Below are positions 1 to 9,510 of a stretch of DNA of 64,000 bases, piece by piece. The number at the start of each line of letters is the position of its first letter. Within the stretch, counting starts at the first letter, position 1. The DNA comes from Bradyrhizobium sp. 200 (GTDB lineage Bacteria > Pseudomonadota > Alphaproteobacteria > Rhizobiales > Xanthobacteraceae): contig NZ_CP064689.1 in the NCBI RefSeq assembly GCF_023100945.1, positions 1,408,001 to 1,472,000 of the forward strand. The letters run 5' to 3'. Made by a program: the position numbers and the translations under genes. Under the pieces are notes generated by a model. The model had not been told where the DNA came from. It worked only from the letters and a program-made list of their open reading frames with translations, and did no database searches.

Positions 1-334
1 CGACAACGACATGCGACGCTTCCTGGTCAAGGCGCTGGAAAACGCCGGGTTTCAGGTCTCGCCCCACGACAACGGCATGTCGGCCTATCAGCGGCTGCGC
101 GAGGAGCCGTTCGAGATGCTGCTCACCGATATCGTGATGCCCGAAATGGACGGCATCGAGCTGGCGCGCCGCGCCTCGGAACTCGACCCCGACATCAAGA
201 TCATGTTTATCACCGGCTTTGCCGCTGTCGCCCTGAACTCCGATTCGGAAGCCCCCAAGAATGCCAAGGTGCTGGCCAAGCCGGTTCACCTCCGCGAACT
301 GGTCAGCGAAGTGAACAAGATGCTGGCGGCCTGA
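1..334 (+). CDS. cpdR: CpdR-like single-domain response regulator (5' end outside window)
   Basis: The reading frame is open from the left edge (D-N-D-M-R-R-F...), so the true start lies upstream; an ATG at 11 is internal. The visible 110 residues are a receiver domain with no output domain: phospho-acceptor Asp in LLTDIVMPEMDG, conserved Thr/Ser region FITGFAAVAL and the Lys-Pro of LAKPVHLREL. Length and sequence fit CpdR, which in Caulobacter and rhizobia acts in the CckA-ChpT phosphorelay and, unphosphorylated, primes ClpXP proteolysis of cell-cycle proteins. A strong terminator overlaps its stop codon. The family call is firm; the role is known from relatives. Confidence 0.9.
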   Translation, partial: DNDMRRFLVKALENAGFQVSPHDNGMSAYQRLREEPFEMLLTDIVMPEMDGIELARRASELDPDIKIMFITGFAAVALNSDSEAPKNAKVLAKPVHLRELVSEVNKMLAA

Positions 335-349
335 TTCGGCCGCCTTTTT
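325..349 (+). terminator. Rho-independent terminator of cpdR
   Basis: A perfect 7-bp GC stem (GGCGGCC / GGCCGCC) with a 6-nt loop is followed directly by TTTTT. The loop contains the cpdR stop codon TGA (332-334), so the gene ends inside its own terminator. Confidence 0.85.
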
Positions 350-470
350 GGTCCGAAAACACTCCGGAAATTACGTCCAGGCATCCTTGCGGGAGCGCTT
401 TGGAGCCGATATACGGACCCCACCCAATACGATCAAAGCTGGAGCGGGATGATCGGTCATCCCACTTCCA

Positions 471-545
471 GGGCGCGTAGCTCAGCGGGAGAGCACTACC
501 TTGACATGGTAGGGGTCACAGGTTCGATCCCTGTCGCGCCCACCA
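471..545 (+). tRNA. tRNA-Val (anticodon GAC)
   Basis: The cloverleaf folds by eye. The acceptor stem GGGCGCG (471-477) pairs with CGCGCCC (535-541), then discriminator A and encoded CCA (543-545). The D arm contains AGCTCAGCGGGAGAGC. The anticodon stem CTACC/GGTAG encloses loop TTGACAT, giving anticodon GAC. The T arm contains GGTTCGATCC. The long reading frames that cross this tRNA on both strands are spurious. Confidence 0.97.
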
Positions 546-680
546 GCCTTCGCTTGCTTCGCAAGCTACGGCTAGGCAAGCCACACTCATTCCTATCGCA
601 GCGAAGCAAGCGAAGGCTGCCTCGCCGAAGCCACTTGGCGCAGGCGGGCTGTATGCCGCGAGCTTCGGCTGGGCAAGCCA
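546..680. repeat. Palindromic repeat block downstream of tRNA-Val
   Basis: A 17-bp perfect inverted repeat (546-562, GCCTTCGCTTGCTTCGC, against 601-617) has a 38-nt loop and begins at the base after the tRNA CCA. A second motif occurs twice in direct orientation (about 563-582 and 661-680, core GGCAAGCCAC). It could help tRNA 3'-end formation or be remnants of a dispersed palindromic element. No coding signal was recognised. Confidence 0.6.
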
Positions 681-709
681 CGATAACTCAGTCAATACGA
701 TCGCAAACC

Positions 710-2476
710 TCACACCGGCAAACCAGCTTTGAGCAGTCCGGCCTCATGGCGCCGGCGGTCGACGTCGTGCTTGTAGTGTTGCGTGGCGAGATAGCTCGCC
801 ACCGAGAAAGCCGGTTCGAGCTTCACGACCTCGGCGGCATGTGCGGCGGCGGCGACGGTGTTGCCCATCTGAGCGAAGATGGCGGCGAGGAAGGCGTGGT
901 GGGTGAAGTCGGGCCGCGTGATCCGCGCGAAGGCTTCTGCGGCTTCCGCATATTTCTCGGCGCAGTAGAGGGCGCGGCCGAGGTGATTCCAGAAGCGCTC
1001 GGGGTGGTAGGGATTGAGGCGCATCGCCTTCCTGATCCAGTCGATGCCTTCCTCGGGCCGGCCCAGCCACGTCAGAAACTCGCCTTGCTGTACCACCACA
1101 AGGTCGTAGTTGGGATTGAGGGCCAGCGCACGCTCCTGGTGATAGGCGGCGCTGTCATGATCGTCGCGGGTCAGGTTCACCGCTGCCAGGATGCGGTGAA
1201 CGTCGCTGTCGTTATCGTCGAGCGCCAGCGCAAGCTGCAACTCGGCAGCCACCTGCTGGAAGGTGGCGTCGCGATCCGCGCACCAGCCATAGACCCATGT
1301 CTGGCCTAGCACGCATGCCCTCCATGCATGGGCGTGCGCATAGTCCGGATCGAGCGCAAGCGCGCGCTCAAGCAGAGCCTGCGCCTCGGCGTTGGCTTCG
1401 CGCTGCGAGCGGTGGTGCAGCACTTTGGCAGCGAGGACGTACTCGTAGGCCGCCATGTTGTCGGTCCGCTTGCGTTTCGCGCGTTCATGCGTGGCCGCCT
1501 CAACGCGGCCGGGCAGCGTGGCAACGATCGCGCCGGTCACTTCGTCCTGAATGGCGAAAATGTCCTCGAGCTTGCGGTCATAGCGTTCCGCCCACACATG
1601 CCGGTCGGTTTGTGCGTCGATCAATTGCACCGTGACGCGGACGCGATCGCCGACCTTGCGCACGCTTCCCTCGAGCACGTATTCGACGTCGAGCTCGCGG
1701 GCAATTGCCTGCACATTCACCGCCTTGCCCTTGTGCACGAAGGTCGAGTTGCGCGAGATGACGAGAAGGTCGCGGAAGCGCGACAGCTCGGTGATGATGT
1801 CCTCGGTGAGGCCGTCGGCAAAGAACTCCTGCTCCGGATCGCCGCTCATGTTGACCAGCGGCAGCACCGCGATGGACGGCTTCCTGGTCGTGACTGTCGA
1901 CACCGCGCCGTCCCTGCCGCTCATCGGCGTCTCGGCTGCTTCCGGCTCGAAGCGCACCCGAAAAACGTGGATCGGGCGGGTGATGTTCTTGAGGTTCTGA
2001 TTGCCGAGATCCTCAAAGGCGATGTCATCCAGCCGCTCGCCGACCTGATCGCGGACGGCGCCCGAGACGCAGATGCCGCCGGGCTCGGCGAGAACCTCGA
2101 GGCGCGCCGCGACGTTGACGCCATCGCCGAAGATGTCGTTCTCCTCGATGATGATGTCGCCGAGATTGATGCCGATGCGGAACTGGATCCACCGCGCGGG
2201 CGACACATCGGCATTGCGCCGCGCCATCCGGCGCTGCACCTCTGCTGCGCACGACACCGCATCAACGACGCTCTGGAATTCCACCAGCATGCCGTCGCCG
2301 GCGGTCTTGATGATGCGGCCCCGGTTCTTGGCAATGGCGGGGTCGATGAGTTCGAGCCGGTGGGTTTTCAGGCGCGCAAGCGTCCCCGCCTCGTCGACCT
2401 CCATCAGCCGGCTGTAGCCGACCATGTCGGCGGCAAGGACCGCAGCGAGTCTTCGTTCGGGCCCAGTCGCTTGCAT
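710..2476 (-). CDS. Class III adenylate/guanylate cyclase with TolB-like and TPR regions
   Basis: 588 aa in three parts. Residues about 8-185 are a class III nucleotide cyclase domain: the metal Asp in LAADMVGYSRLM, then KTAGDGMLVEF and the FGDGVNVAARLE region. Residues about 205-335 are a TolB-N/FlgO-like segment (IAVLPLVNMSGDPEQ, YVLEGSVRK). From about 345 to the end are TPR-type helices (ALALDPDYAHAHAWRA, ALALNPNYD). No signal peptide or membrane helix, so a cytoplasmic cAMP-type signalling enzyme is likely. A GAGAGG ribosome site precedes the ATG. A paralogue with the same architecture lies at 22478-24265. Ligand and product specificity cannot be read. Confidence 0.88.
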   Translation of the reverse strand: MQATGPERRLAAVLAADMVGYSRLMEVDEAGTLARLKTHRLELIDPAIAKNRGRIIKTAGDGMLVEFQSVVDAVSCAAEVQRRMARRNADVSPARWIQFRIGINLGDIIIEENDIFGDGVNVAARLEVLAEPGGICVSGAVRDQVGERLDDIAFEDLGNQNLKNITRPIHVFRVRFEPEAAETPMSGRDGAVSTVTTRKPSIAVLPLVNMSGDPEQEFFADGLTEDIITELSRFRDLLVISRNSTFVHKGKAVNVQAIARELDVEYVLEGSVRKVGDRVRVTVQLIDAQTDRHVWAERYDRKLEDIFAIQDEVTGAIVATLPGRVEAATHERAKRKRTDNMAAYEYVLAAKVLHHRSQREANAEAQALLERALALDPDYAHAHAWRACVLGQTWVYGWCADRDATFQQVAAELQLALALDDNDSDVHRILAAVNLTRDDHDSAAYHQERALALNPNYDLVVVQQGEFLTWLGRPEEGIDWIRKAMRLNPYHPERFWNHLGRALYCAEKYAEAAEAFARITRPDFTHHAFLAAIFAQMGNTVAAAAHAAEVVKLEPAFSVASYLATQHYKHDVDRRRHEAGLLKAGLPV

Positions 2477-2588
2477 TTTCGCCTCTCGGCAAGCAGTCTA
2501 GCAGAACTGGCGCATTGGCCAAAGTTGCTTATCGGATGACCGCCGAGCCCCGGTTCAATCTGGAGCAGTAGGAGTCTCGGTCCGGCAA

Positions 2589-4730
2589 CTACACCGTTTC
2601 CGGCAGGGCGAACAGCATTGCGAGGACGGCAGGCGAATTGAGTGCCGCGAACTTTTCTCGCGTACTGAGAAAGCCCGTCGCATCCTCGAAAGTCTCCGCA
2701 TCCTCGATTCTGGCGCGTGCGATCGCCAGATTCGCATCGACCTCGCCGCGCTTTCTGCGCTCTGGGGTGGACAGGTTGTTCAGATGCGCCTCGCGCAAGG
2801 CAGCGTCGTGGCGCAATTCGTGCAGCGGACAGGCGAGGGGCGAATGCGGCGCGCTGGCGAGCTCATTGGCTCTCTGCAGGACGAGCGGTGGCGCCGTCTG
2901 CTCGGGCGTCTTGAACAGTCTCGAAGCTCGGTACGAGCCGGCGGATGACGACAGCATGGCAATCGGAACGGCAAGCAACAGGCCAAGGATCACCGGCGTC
3001 ATCCAGAGCAGCAACGGCAGCGACACCGCATAGGCGGCGATCGCCATGACGATTCCAATGAACGTCGGCACCGAATAGGTGCTGACGATGTCGCGGTGCG
3101 AGACCGCGCCGTCGTCCCGGCGCTGAACCTGCCAACCCGCATCGCGCCCGAACAGGATCCCGGCAACGGCGGACGACTGGAAGATCATCATGATGGGCGC
3201 GGTCAGGCCCGAAAGAACCGTCTCGGCGATGATGCCCGCGAACACAAGGAGGCTGCCGCCGAACTTCCTTCGCGCGTCGCTATTTCCAAGCAGCACGATG
3301 AAAGCCAGCAGCTTTGGCGCGATCAGCATGCCCATCGTGCCAGCGAACACCCATGCCGCCAGGATCGGGTCCTGCGCCGGCCAGGTCGGAAACAGCGAGT
3401 ATCCTTTTGGAAAATACTCGGGCCGGACGAATTGCGCCTGCAGCGATACCAGGATTCCAAACACCAGAAAGATCAGCCAGAGCGGCGCGGTGAGATATGA
3501 TCCAATTCCGGTCAGCAAATGAAGCCGCGAAACCCAGTGAAAGCCGCGCGTGGGCAGCAGCGCCAGATGCTGCAGATTGCCTTGGCACCAGCGCCGGTCG
3601 CGGGCGGCAAAATCCGAAAGCGTGGGCGGAGATTCCTCGTAGCTGCCACGAAGCGTCGGCGCCATATGGATGGCCCAGCCGCCGCGGCGCATCAATGCCG
3701 CCTCGATGAAGTCGTGACTCATGATATGTCCGCCGAACGGCTTGCGTCCCCCGAGTTCGGGCAGCCCCGCATATTGCGCAAAGGCGCGGACGCGAATGAT
3801 CGCGTTGTGTCCCCAGTAATTGCCTTCGGAGCCGTGCCACCATGCAATCCCTGCCGCCAGCATCGGGCCGTACAGCCTTCCTGCGAACTGCTGCCATCGC
3901 GCGAACAGCGACCGCGCATTGATGATAACCGGCAGCGTCTGAATCAGCGCGACCTTGGGATGCACCTCCATCGCCGCGACCAGCCTGACGATGGTGTCGC
4001 CGGTCATCAAGCTGTCGGCGTCGAGGATCAGCATGCTCTCATAGCCGGCGCCGAACCGCTTCACCCAGTCCTCGATATTGCCTGATTTGCGCGCGGTGTT
4101 CTCGGGACGATGACGATAGAAAATCGCAGCCGCATGGCCGAGGTCTTGTCGGAGTCCAAGAAAGCATCTTTCTTCGGCGATCCAGATCGCGGGGTCGGTG
4201 GTGTCGCTCAGCACAAACCAGTCGAACTGCGAGCCGTATCCGGTTTGCTCGACCGATTCATAAATCGCGCGCAGTCTTGCCAGCACGCGATGGGGATCCT
4301 CATTGTAGGTCGGCAGGAGCATGGCGGTCCGGCTGCGGATCGTCGGCAGGGGAATGCCGGGGTCGATACCGAGCTCGTTTTTCTTCCTCGCCAGCAGCAC
4401 GAAGAAGCCGGCAAGCGCCGACATGAAGGAAAAGGCAATCCAGGCAAACAGCAGCACGAACAGCAGGAGGATGATCGATTCCAGGACCGTGACGCCACCG
4501 ACCTGGAGAACCCGGTACATCTCGTAACAGCCTGCCGCCGTCAGGACCGCAGTGCCGGTCAAGATGAAGCCGCGCCGGGCCCACATCGGTGCAAAGTCGG
4601 GCGCCGGCGGTGGGTCGAACCGCCGCAATGGCTGCACCGCCATATCGATCGGTGCTTCCTTGGGGAGGAATTGGTTCAGCGGGATATCGCCGGGCGCTGT
4701 CGCTCCACCGGCTTTCGCTAAGGTGTCCAT
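2589..4730 (-). CDS. opgH: Glucans biosynthesis glucosyltransferase H
   Basis: 713 aa inner-membrane GT2-family glucosyltransferase that makes the linear beta-1,2 backbone of osmoregulated periplasmic glucans from UDP-glucose. Visible signs: two N-terminal membrane helices (about 54-73 and 83-110), nucleotide-sugar Asp in FVLSDTTDP, the DADS motif, HDFIEAALMRRGGW, the acceptor motif RDRRWCQGN, and several C-terminal membrane helices. It is shorter than the 847-aa E. coli OpgH, mainly lacking the long N-terminal extension. Its ATG lies inside the end of opgG (13-bp overlap), so translation is probably coupled. Confidence 0.93.
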   Translation of the reverse strand: MDTLAKAGGATAPGDIPLNQFLPKEAPIDMAVQPLRRFDPPPAPDFAPMWARRGFILTGTAVLTAAGCYEMYRVLQVGGVTVLESIILLLFVLLFAWIAFSFMSALAGFFVLLARKKNELGIDPGIPLPTIRSRTAMLLPTYNEDPHRVLARLRAIYESVEQTGYGSQFDWFVLSDTTDPAIWIAEERCFLGLRQDLGHAAAIFYRHRPENTARKSGNIEDWVKRFGAGYESMLILDADSLMTGDTIVRLVAAMEVHPKVALIQTLPVIINARSLFARWQQFAGRLYGPMLAAGIAWWHGSEGNYWGHNAIIRVRAFAQYAGLPELGGRKPFGGHIMSHDFIEAALMRRGGWAIHMAPTLRGSYEESPPTLSDFAARDRRWCQGNLQHLALLPTRGFHWVSRLHLLTGIGSYLTAPLWLIFLVFGILVSLQAQFVRPEYFPKGYSLFPTWPAQDPILAAWVFAGTMGMLIAPKLLAFIVLLGNSDARRKFGGSLLVFAGIIAETVLSGLTAPIMMIFQSSAVAGILFGRDAGWQVQRRDDGAVSHRDIVSTYSVPTFIGIVMAIAAYAVSLPLLLWMTPVILGLLLAVPIAMLSSSAGSYRASRLFKTPEQTAPPLVLQRANELASAPHSPLACPLHELRHDAALREAHLNNLSTPERRKRGEVDANLAIARARIEDAETFEDATGFLSTREKFAALNSPAVLAMLFALPETV

Positions 4731-6226
4731 CGGTAAACCCAGATTTCCGATATCGCCTCATTGTCCTGCATGAGCGATGCGCGGAGTTCGACCGGGCTCT
4801 TTTCCTTCAGCAGTTCGAAGCTCAACCGCCAGCCGCCGGTCGCCGGATTTGGCTGGGTGACGATGTTCTGGATCTTGGCCTTCTCGGCGGTCACGACGCC
4901 GCGCAGCTTTTTCGGATCGACGGATTTCAGTTTCTCGCCGGTCACGTCGAGCACGAATATCGTGGCGTTGTCGCCTCGCGCGCCGACGCCGGTTCGGGAA
5001 AATCGCGCCAAGGAAGTCGGCTTCGGAGCATCCGGTCCCCAGTGCAAACGGTAAGTGTAGGTGTGCTCACCCTTGGCCGGCAACGGAGCTTTGGGAAGCC
5101 AGAAGGAGGCGATGTTGTCATGAATCTCTTCCTTGGTGGGGATTTCGAGCAGCTTGACCGCGCCTTCGCCCCAATCGCCGATCGGCTCCGCCCACAGGCT
5201 TGGCCGCCGTTCGAAATTGGACTCCAGGTCCTGAAAGGCGGAAAAATCCTTCTGGCGCTGCATCAGGCCAAAGCCGCGCGGGTTGAGGTCGGCAAACGAG
5301 GAAATCTGCAGATCGCTCGGATTATGCAGCGGCCGCCAAAGCGCCTCGCCGCGGCCGTTGAAGATTGCAAGGCCATCCGAATCGTGAACTGCGGGGCGGA
5401 AGTCCTCGACGTCCTTGCGGTCGTTCGGTCCGAAGAAGAACATGCTGGTCATCGGTGCGAGGCCGGCATGATCGAGGTCCACGCGTGGATAGATCGCCAT
5501 CTCCACATCGAACACGGTAGTGTCGCCGGGCCGGATGGTGAAACGGTAGGCCGCGGCTGCGCTCTCGCTGTCGAGCAGCGCATGCACGACGATGGAATTG
5601 GCGCCGGCTGCCGGCTTCTCGATCCAGAACGTCTTGAAGAATGGAAACTCCTCGCCTTTGGCTTCGCCGGTATTGATCGACAGACCGCGTGCCGAAAGTC
5701 CGTAGAGTTGGCCCTTGGCCACAGCGCGGAAGTAGCTCGCGCCGAGAAAGACACAGACCTCATCATAATAGTCGGGCTTGTTGATCGGCGCATGAAGCCG
5801 GAAGCCGGCAAAACCGAGATCCACCGCCGGGCCGGGCGGCGTGAGGTCGCCGAATGAAAACAGGTCGGGCTGGTAGGCGATAGTCGACGCCTGGCCGTTC
5901 TTCACCTCGAATATGTCGACCCGGTTCTTGTAGAAGAACCCGCGATGGAAGAACTGCGCCTCGAAGGGAAGTTTTTCGCCGCGCCAGAGCGCGCGCTCCG
6001 GCAGGAACCGGATCGCGCGATAATGGTCGTAGTCGATGTTGGCGAGATTGTCGGGCAGTTTCTCGCTCGGCGCCTTGTACGGCTTGCTGGCGAGATCCCG
6101 CGCTATTTGCCGGACGATGGATCGATCGAACGGCGCGGCCTGGGCATGGGCGGCGGACAACAGCCCGGGCGCCACCCCGGATACCAACGGCAACGCGGAA
6201 GCAGCGAGGAAATCCCTGCGATTCAC
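4718..6226 (-). CDS. opgG: Periplasmic glucan biosynthesis protein OpgG/OpgD, Tat-exported
   Basis: 502 aa. The N-terminus NRRDFLAASALPLVSG followed by an AHAQA cleavage region is a twin-arginine signal, as in E. coli OpgD, whereas E. coli OpgG uses a Sec signal. The mature part shows OpgG-family stretches (DYDHYRAIRF, FEAQFFHRG, WAEPIGDWGEGAVKLLEIPT, YTYRLHWG). The protein acts in the periplasm on the glucan made by OpgH, whose gene follows with a 13-bp overlap. OpgG and OpgD cannot be separated by eye; the neighbour suggests opgG function. Confidence 0.9.
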   Translation of the reverse strand: MNRRDFLAASALPLVSGVAPGLLSAAHAQAAPFDRSIVRQIARDLASKPYKAPSEKLPDNLANIDYDHYRAIRFLPERALWRGEKLPFEAQFFHRGFFYKNRVDIFEVKNGQASTIAYQPDLFSFGDLTPPGPAVDLGFAGFRLHAPINKPDYYDEVCVFLGASYFRAVAKGQLYGLSARGLSINTGEAKGEEFPFFKTFWIEKPAAGANSIVVHALLDSESAAAAYRFTIRPGDTTVFDVEMAIYPRVDLDHAGLAPMTSMFFFGPNDRKDVEDFRPAVHDSDGLAIFNGRGEALWRPLHNPSDLQISSFADLNPRGFGLMQRQKDFSAFQDLESNFERRPSLWAEPIGDWGEGAVKLLEIPTKEEIHDNIASFWLPKAPLPAKGEHTYTYRLHWGPDAPKPTSLARFSRTGVGARGDNATIFVLDVTGEKLKSVDPKKLRGVVTAEKAKIQNIVTQPNPATGGWRLSFELLKEKSPVELRASLMQDNEAISEIWVYRWTP

Positions 6227-6346
6227 TAAACAACCTCGCGATACTAGCGACGACCTTCGGCAACGCAGTGCACACGCGGCGGTTCCTCACTTCGGAACAG
6301 AACTGCCTTTTTTTCAGTTGCCTAGAATCCGGTCATGCGGACCGCG

Positions 6347-6820
6347 CTAGCCTCGCAAAGTGTGGCTTATCCGCGTGACCACGTCGTCCCAGCGGCGTTT
6401 TTCCGCGGCGGGATAATTGATCATCACGCAGTTCATGGTGCCGTTGCCGCGGTTGCAGCGGTTGTACCAGATCCGGTCGTTGCGAATGCTGGACACGACA
6501 AAGAAATCGGATGTGATCCGCTTGTAGATGATGCCGGCAGGTGGCCGCATCCTGGCCAGGAATGCAGCGGGCGAATCGTTCCCGGGATTGGCAACGGACT
6601 GCACTGTCAGATCGGCGCGGCGGTCTTCGGTGAAAAACCGTCGGCCGGTTCCGCCCTCAGGCGGCCCGGCGTCGCTGGTGAAGATCGAAACCGGCATGTC
6701 GACGCTGGTTCCGGTGCTCAGGATCGCGTATCGCCGCCATTCGGCGTCGCCGGCAAAGGCGAGCGCGGGAACGAAGATCCCGACGATGGCGAAGGTGGCG
6801 GACAGGCGGCGCATGCGCAT
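6347..6820 (-). CDS. Small exported hypothetical protein
   Basis: 157 aa from the ATG at 6820, chosen because GGAG lies 9 nt upstream and the next residues form a signal peptide (MRMRRLSATFAIVGIFVPAL, cleavage near AFAGDA). The mature domain, about 135 aa, has WRRYAILSTGTSVDMPVSIF and two Cys in NRCNRGNGTMNCV that could form a disulphide. No assigned function was recognised. It lies between opgG and an FAD dehydrogenase, all on the minus strand, with wide gaps. Confidence 0.75.
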   Translation of the reverse strand: MRMRRLSATFAIVGIFVPALAFAGDAEWRRYAILSTGTSVDMPVSIFTSDAGPPEGGTGRRFFTEDRRADLTVQSVANPGNDSPAAFLARMRPPAGIIYKRITSDFFVVSSIRNDRIWYNRCNRGNGTMNCVMINYPAAEKRRWDDVVTRISHTLRG

Positions 6821-6886
6821 GAAACGATCTCCGGTTCGATTCGAAACAATCGGGCTGGCCGACGTTCGTTCCAACGGGAGCGTTTG

Positions 6887-8599
6887 CTATCGCGAGATCT
6901 CGCCAGCAATATGTTTTCCCGCGATGTAGCCGAACGTCAGCGCGGGCCCCAGCGTGATGCCGGCGCCGGGATAGTTGCCGCCCATGATGCTCGCCATGTC
7001 GTTGCCGGCCGCATAGAGGCCCGTGATCGGCTGGCCGTGCTGGTCCAGCGCACGCGCGTGTTCGTCGGTCCTGATGCCGGCATAGGTGCCGAGATCGCCG
7101 ATCACCATCTTGATCGCATAAAACGGTCCGTCCTTGATCGGCGCGACACAGGGATTCGGACCATGCAGCGCATCGCCCTGATAGCGGTTATAGGCGCGCG
7201 AGCCCTTGCCGAATGAAGGATCGCGCCCGTCCGCGGCCGATGCGTTGAACTCGGCGATCGTCGCCTCGAGCCCTTGTGGATCGATGCCGGTGCGGTCGGC
7301 CAGTTCGGCAGGCGTCGCGCCGCGCTTGAGATAGCCGGTCGCGAGATGATGGCGCAGCGGCATCGGAAACGGCGGCACGCAGCCAAGGCCATATTTTCGC
7401 AGCGCGCGGTGATCGCACAGCAGAAACGCCGTGATCTCCTCGCCAGGCTTTGCCGCCTTCACCATCGCCTGCACGAAGTCGTGGTAGGAATTGCCTTCAT
7501 TGGCGAAGCGCCTGCCGTCGCGCATCACGGCGATGACGCCGGGTTTGGCGCGGTCGATGAAATGCGGCATCACGCCCTTGCTGCCGTCCTTGCGCTCGGT
7601 GATCGAGACCGGCACCCAGGCTGCGGCATTCGGCAAATTGTCCTCGATGCGGCCGCCCGCAGCCTCCGCCAATCGCAATCCATCGCCGGTATTGCCGGGC
7701 GGGCCGGGCGAGAAATGTTCTGTGCCCTCGGGCGCGTGCGGGAATTTCGCCTTGCGCCTTGCGACATCATGCGGGAAGCCGCCGCAGGCCAGCACGACGC
7801 CGCGCTTGGCGTTGATGCGGACCAGCTTGCCATGGCGCTCGACGACCGCGCCGCGCACCGCGCCGTCCTCGACGATCAGTTCGTGCACCGGCGATGACAG
7901 CCACAGCGGTATCTTCAGGTCGAACGCGGATTTGGCGAGGCGGCCTGCGAGCGCATTGCCATTGGTCAGGGTCATGCCGCGGCCGTGGCGCATCACGTCC
8001 ATCGCATGCTTCGACAGGCGCTTTGCCACGTAGATCGCCGAGGCCAGCGATTTGGTCGCGCGCATGAAATGGATGATTTCCTTGCCGGAGCCCAGCATCA
8101 TGCCGAACACGGTGAGTTCGGGGAGGGGACTGCCGAGGGTCCTGATGTGCTCGCCCAATTCACGGCCGTCGAACGGCCGCGTCACCATCGAGCGGCCGCC
8201 CTGCGCGCCGCCCGGGGCTTCCGCATGATAGTCCGGGAAGGTCAGCGGCATGTCGAAGCGCACCGCCGTCTTGCTGGTGAAAAAGTCCACCGCTTCGGGA
8301 CCGGCAGAGAGAAACGCATCGACGCGCGCGGCATCAAAGCTGTTGCCGGCCTCATGCCGCAGATAGGTCCGCGCCTGGTCGGGGCTTTCCTCGATGCCCC
8401 AGGCCTTCGCCAGAGACGTGCCGGGAATCCAGAGCCAGCCGCCGGAGCGGGCGGTGGTGCCGCCAAAGCGCGGCTCCTTTTCGACGATCAGAACATTGAG
8501 GCCGTGATGTCCCGCAGTAACTGCCGCCGACATCCCGGCGCAGCCCGAGCCCACCACCAGCGCGTCGCATTCGTAGGTTTCTTGTTCGTTGCCCGCCAC
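6887..8599 (-). CDS. FAD-dependent dehydrogenase (3-ketosteroid/fumarate reductase flavoprotein family)
   Basis: 570 aa. The N-terminal FAD-binding Rossmann motif is ALVVGSGCAGMSAAVTAG, then VEKEPRFGGTTARSGG; the C-terminal FAD signature is GLYAAGNDMASIMGGNYPG followed by TLGPALTFGYIAG. This order is typical of 3-ketosteroid delta-1-dehydrogenases and related FAD-binding dehydrogenases that desaturate cyclic ketones. Substrate is unknown; no steroid genes are nearby. No signal peptide. The gene appears monocistronic, with a palindromic repeat upstream of its start. Confidence 0.85.
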   Translation of the reverse strand: MAGNEQETYECDALVVGSGCAGMSAAVTAGHHGLNVLIVEKEPRFGGTTARSGGWLWIPGTSLAKAWGIEESPDQARTYLRHEAGNSFDAARVDAFLSAGPEAVDFFTSKTAVRFDMPLTFPDYHAEAPGGAQGGRSMVTRPFDGRELGEHIRTLGSPLPELTVFGMMLGSGKEIIHFMRATKSLASAIYVAKRLSKHAMDVMRHGRGMTLTNGNALAGRLAKSAFDLKIPLWLSSPVHELIVEDGAVRGAVVERHGKLVRINAKRGVVLACGGFPHDVARRKAKFPHAPEGTEHFSPGPPGNTGDGLRLAEAAGGRIEDNLPNAAAWVPVSITERKDGSKGVMPHFIDRAKPGVIAVMRDGRRFANEGNSYHDFVQAMVKAAKPGEEITAFLLCDHRALRKYGLGCVPPFPMPLRHHLATGYLKRGATPAELADRTGIDPQGLEATIAEFNASAADGRDPSFGKGSRAYNRYQGDALHGPNPCVAPIKDGPFYAIKMVIGDLGTYAGIRTDEHARALDQHGQPITGLYAAGNDMASIMGGNYPGAGITLGPALTFGYIAGKHIAGEISR

Positions 8600-8675
8600 G
8601 CGATCCGTCCCTGTCTATTCTTGGGCGGTCATTTGGATGGGGATCGATTGACCTGTCAATCGCGCTCGTTTCTTC

Positions 8676-8804
8676 CCTTCTCCCCTTGTGGGAGAAGGTG
8701 GCGCGAAGCGCCGGATGAGGGGTTCTCTCCGCGGAGACAGACCCCTCATCCGTCTCGCCGCCGCTCCGCGCCGTCGATCCACCTTCTCCCACAAGGGGAG
8801 AAGG
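8676..8804. repeat. CCTTCTCCCC-type palindromic element, copy 1
   Basis: 26-nt perfect inverted arms (8676-8701 and 8779-8804) enclose a second nested pair (GGATGAGGGGT / ACCCCTCATCC). Another copy lies at 18869-19009. It is a non-coding intergenic mosaic element able to fold into a long hairpin. Confidence 0.9.
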
Positions 8805-8810
8805 AAGAAC

Positions 8811-9296
8811 TCAATTTCCCGTCTCGAACGAGCATGTCGCGCCGCCGCCGGCCTTCTGCTTGATCTCGGCCGGGTCGAGCGTGCAGTTAAGCTTCGAGAG
8901 GCTTTCGGACACCGATCCGGCAGCGCCGTCGGGCGGCACGCCGGCCATGGCTGCGGTCGCAAAGATTTCGCTGGCGCGCCGTCCGGTGACGGTCTGCTTG
9001 GCGCCCTTGAACGTCAGTTCGCAGGAGCGCGCGGTGATGTCGACATTGCTGACGCGGCAGACGATCTTGTCGGCGGTGACCGAAATCTTCCTGGCGTAAC
9101 GCACACCGCTCTGCCCGACGAAAAATGCGCTGACGGCTTCCCGCTCATCGGCGGTCAGCAGCGGCGAATACAGCGCCACGACGCCGGCGAGCGCCAGCGC
9201 GGCTTGCCCGCTGGCCGTTGCCGAGGCGGCTGACGCGGTGGATGCGCTGGCGGCAAGAAGCGAGACGACGACAACGGCCAGCCTGCCGGGTTTCAT
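8811..9296 (-). CDS. Exported hypothetical protein
   Basis: 161 aa starting MKPGRLAVVVVSLLAASAST, a clear Sec signal peptide with Ala-rich cleavage site. The ATG at 9296 has GGAG with 6-nt spacing; a second ATG lies 6 nt upstream. The mature protein has four Cys (CRVSN, CELTF, LNCTL, TCSFE), consistent with two periplasmic disulphides. No family is recognised. It is divergent from the amidohydrolase operon and ends beside the repeat at 8676-8804. Confidence 0.75.
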   Translation of the reverse strand: MKPGRLAVVVVSLLAASASTASAASATASGQAALALAGVVALYSPLLTADEREAVSAFFVGQSGVRYARKISVTADKIVCRVSNVDITARSCELTFKGAKQTVTGRRASEIFATAAMAGVPPDGAAGSVSESLSKLNCTLDPAEIKQKAGGGATCSFETGN

Positions 9297-9510
9297 TTTC
9301 ATCTCCGTGAGTGAGGCACGCTCGCACTCCGTACCACAGAAGGCGAGCTTCGCCAGCGGCGAATATTTCGCGTCGCGAACGGCTGGCCCGATGCGCTGTG
9401 CAGTTCGGGCAGGGCGGCCCCCTCGGTAAAGCGCTTGCGCCGCCTTCGCATCGGCGGCACATTTGCAAGCGCGACGCCAAGATCGCCGAGACGAAACCCG
9501 AGGAAGCTCC

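Noticed and set aside
546..680. Possible integration (att) site next to tRNA-Val
   Set aside because: There is no integrase, and no repeated tRNA 3' end is seen elsewhere in the window; the inverted repeats are explained as palindromic elements.
449..1309. 286-codon plus-strand reading frame
   Set aside because: It runs through tRNA-Val and then antisense to the cyclase gene; no family resemblance.
1328..2539. 403-codon plus-strand frame opposite the cyclase gene
   Set aside because: Antisense shadow of a well-supported gene; composition (Asp/Arg/Ala/Val-rich) is typical of such shadows in GC-rich DNA.
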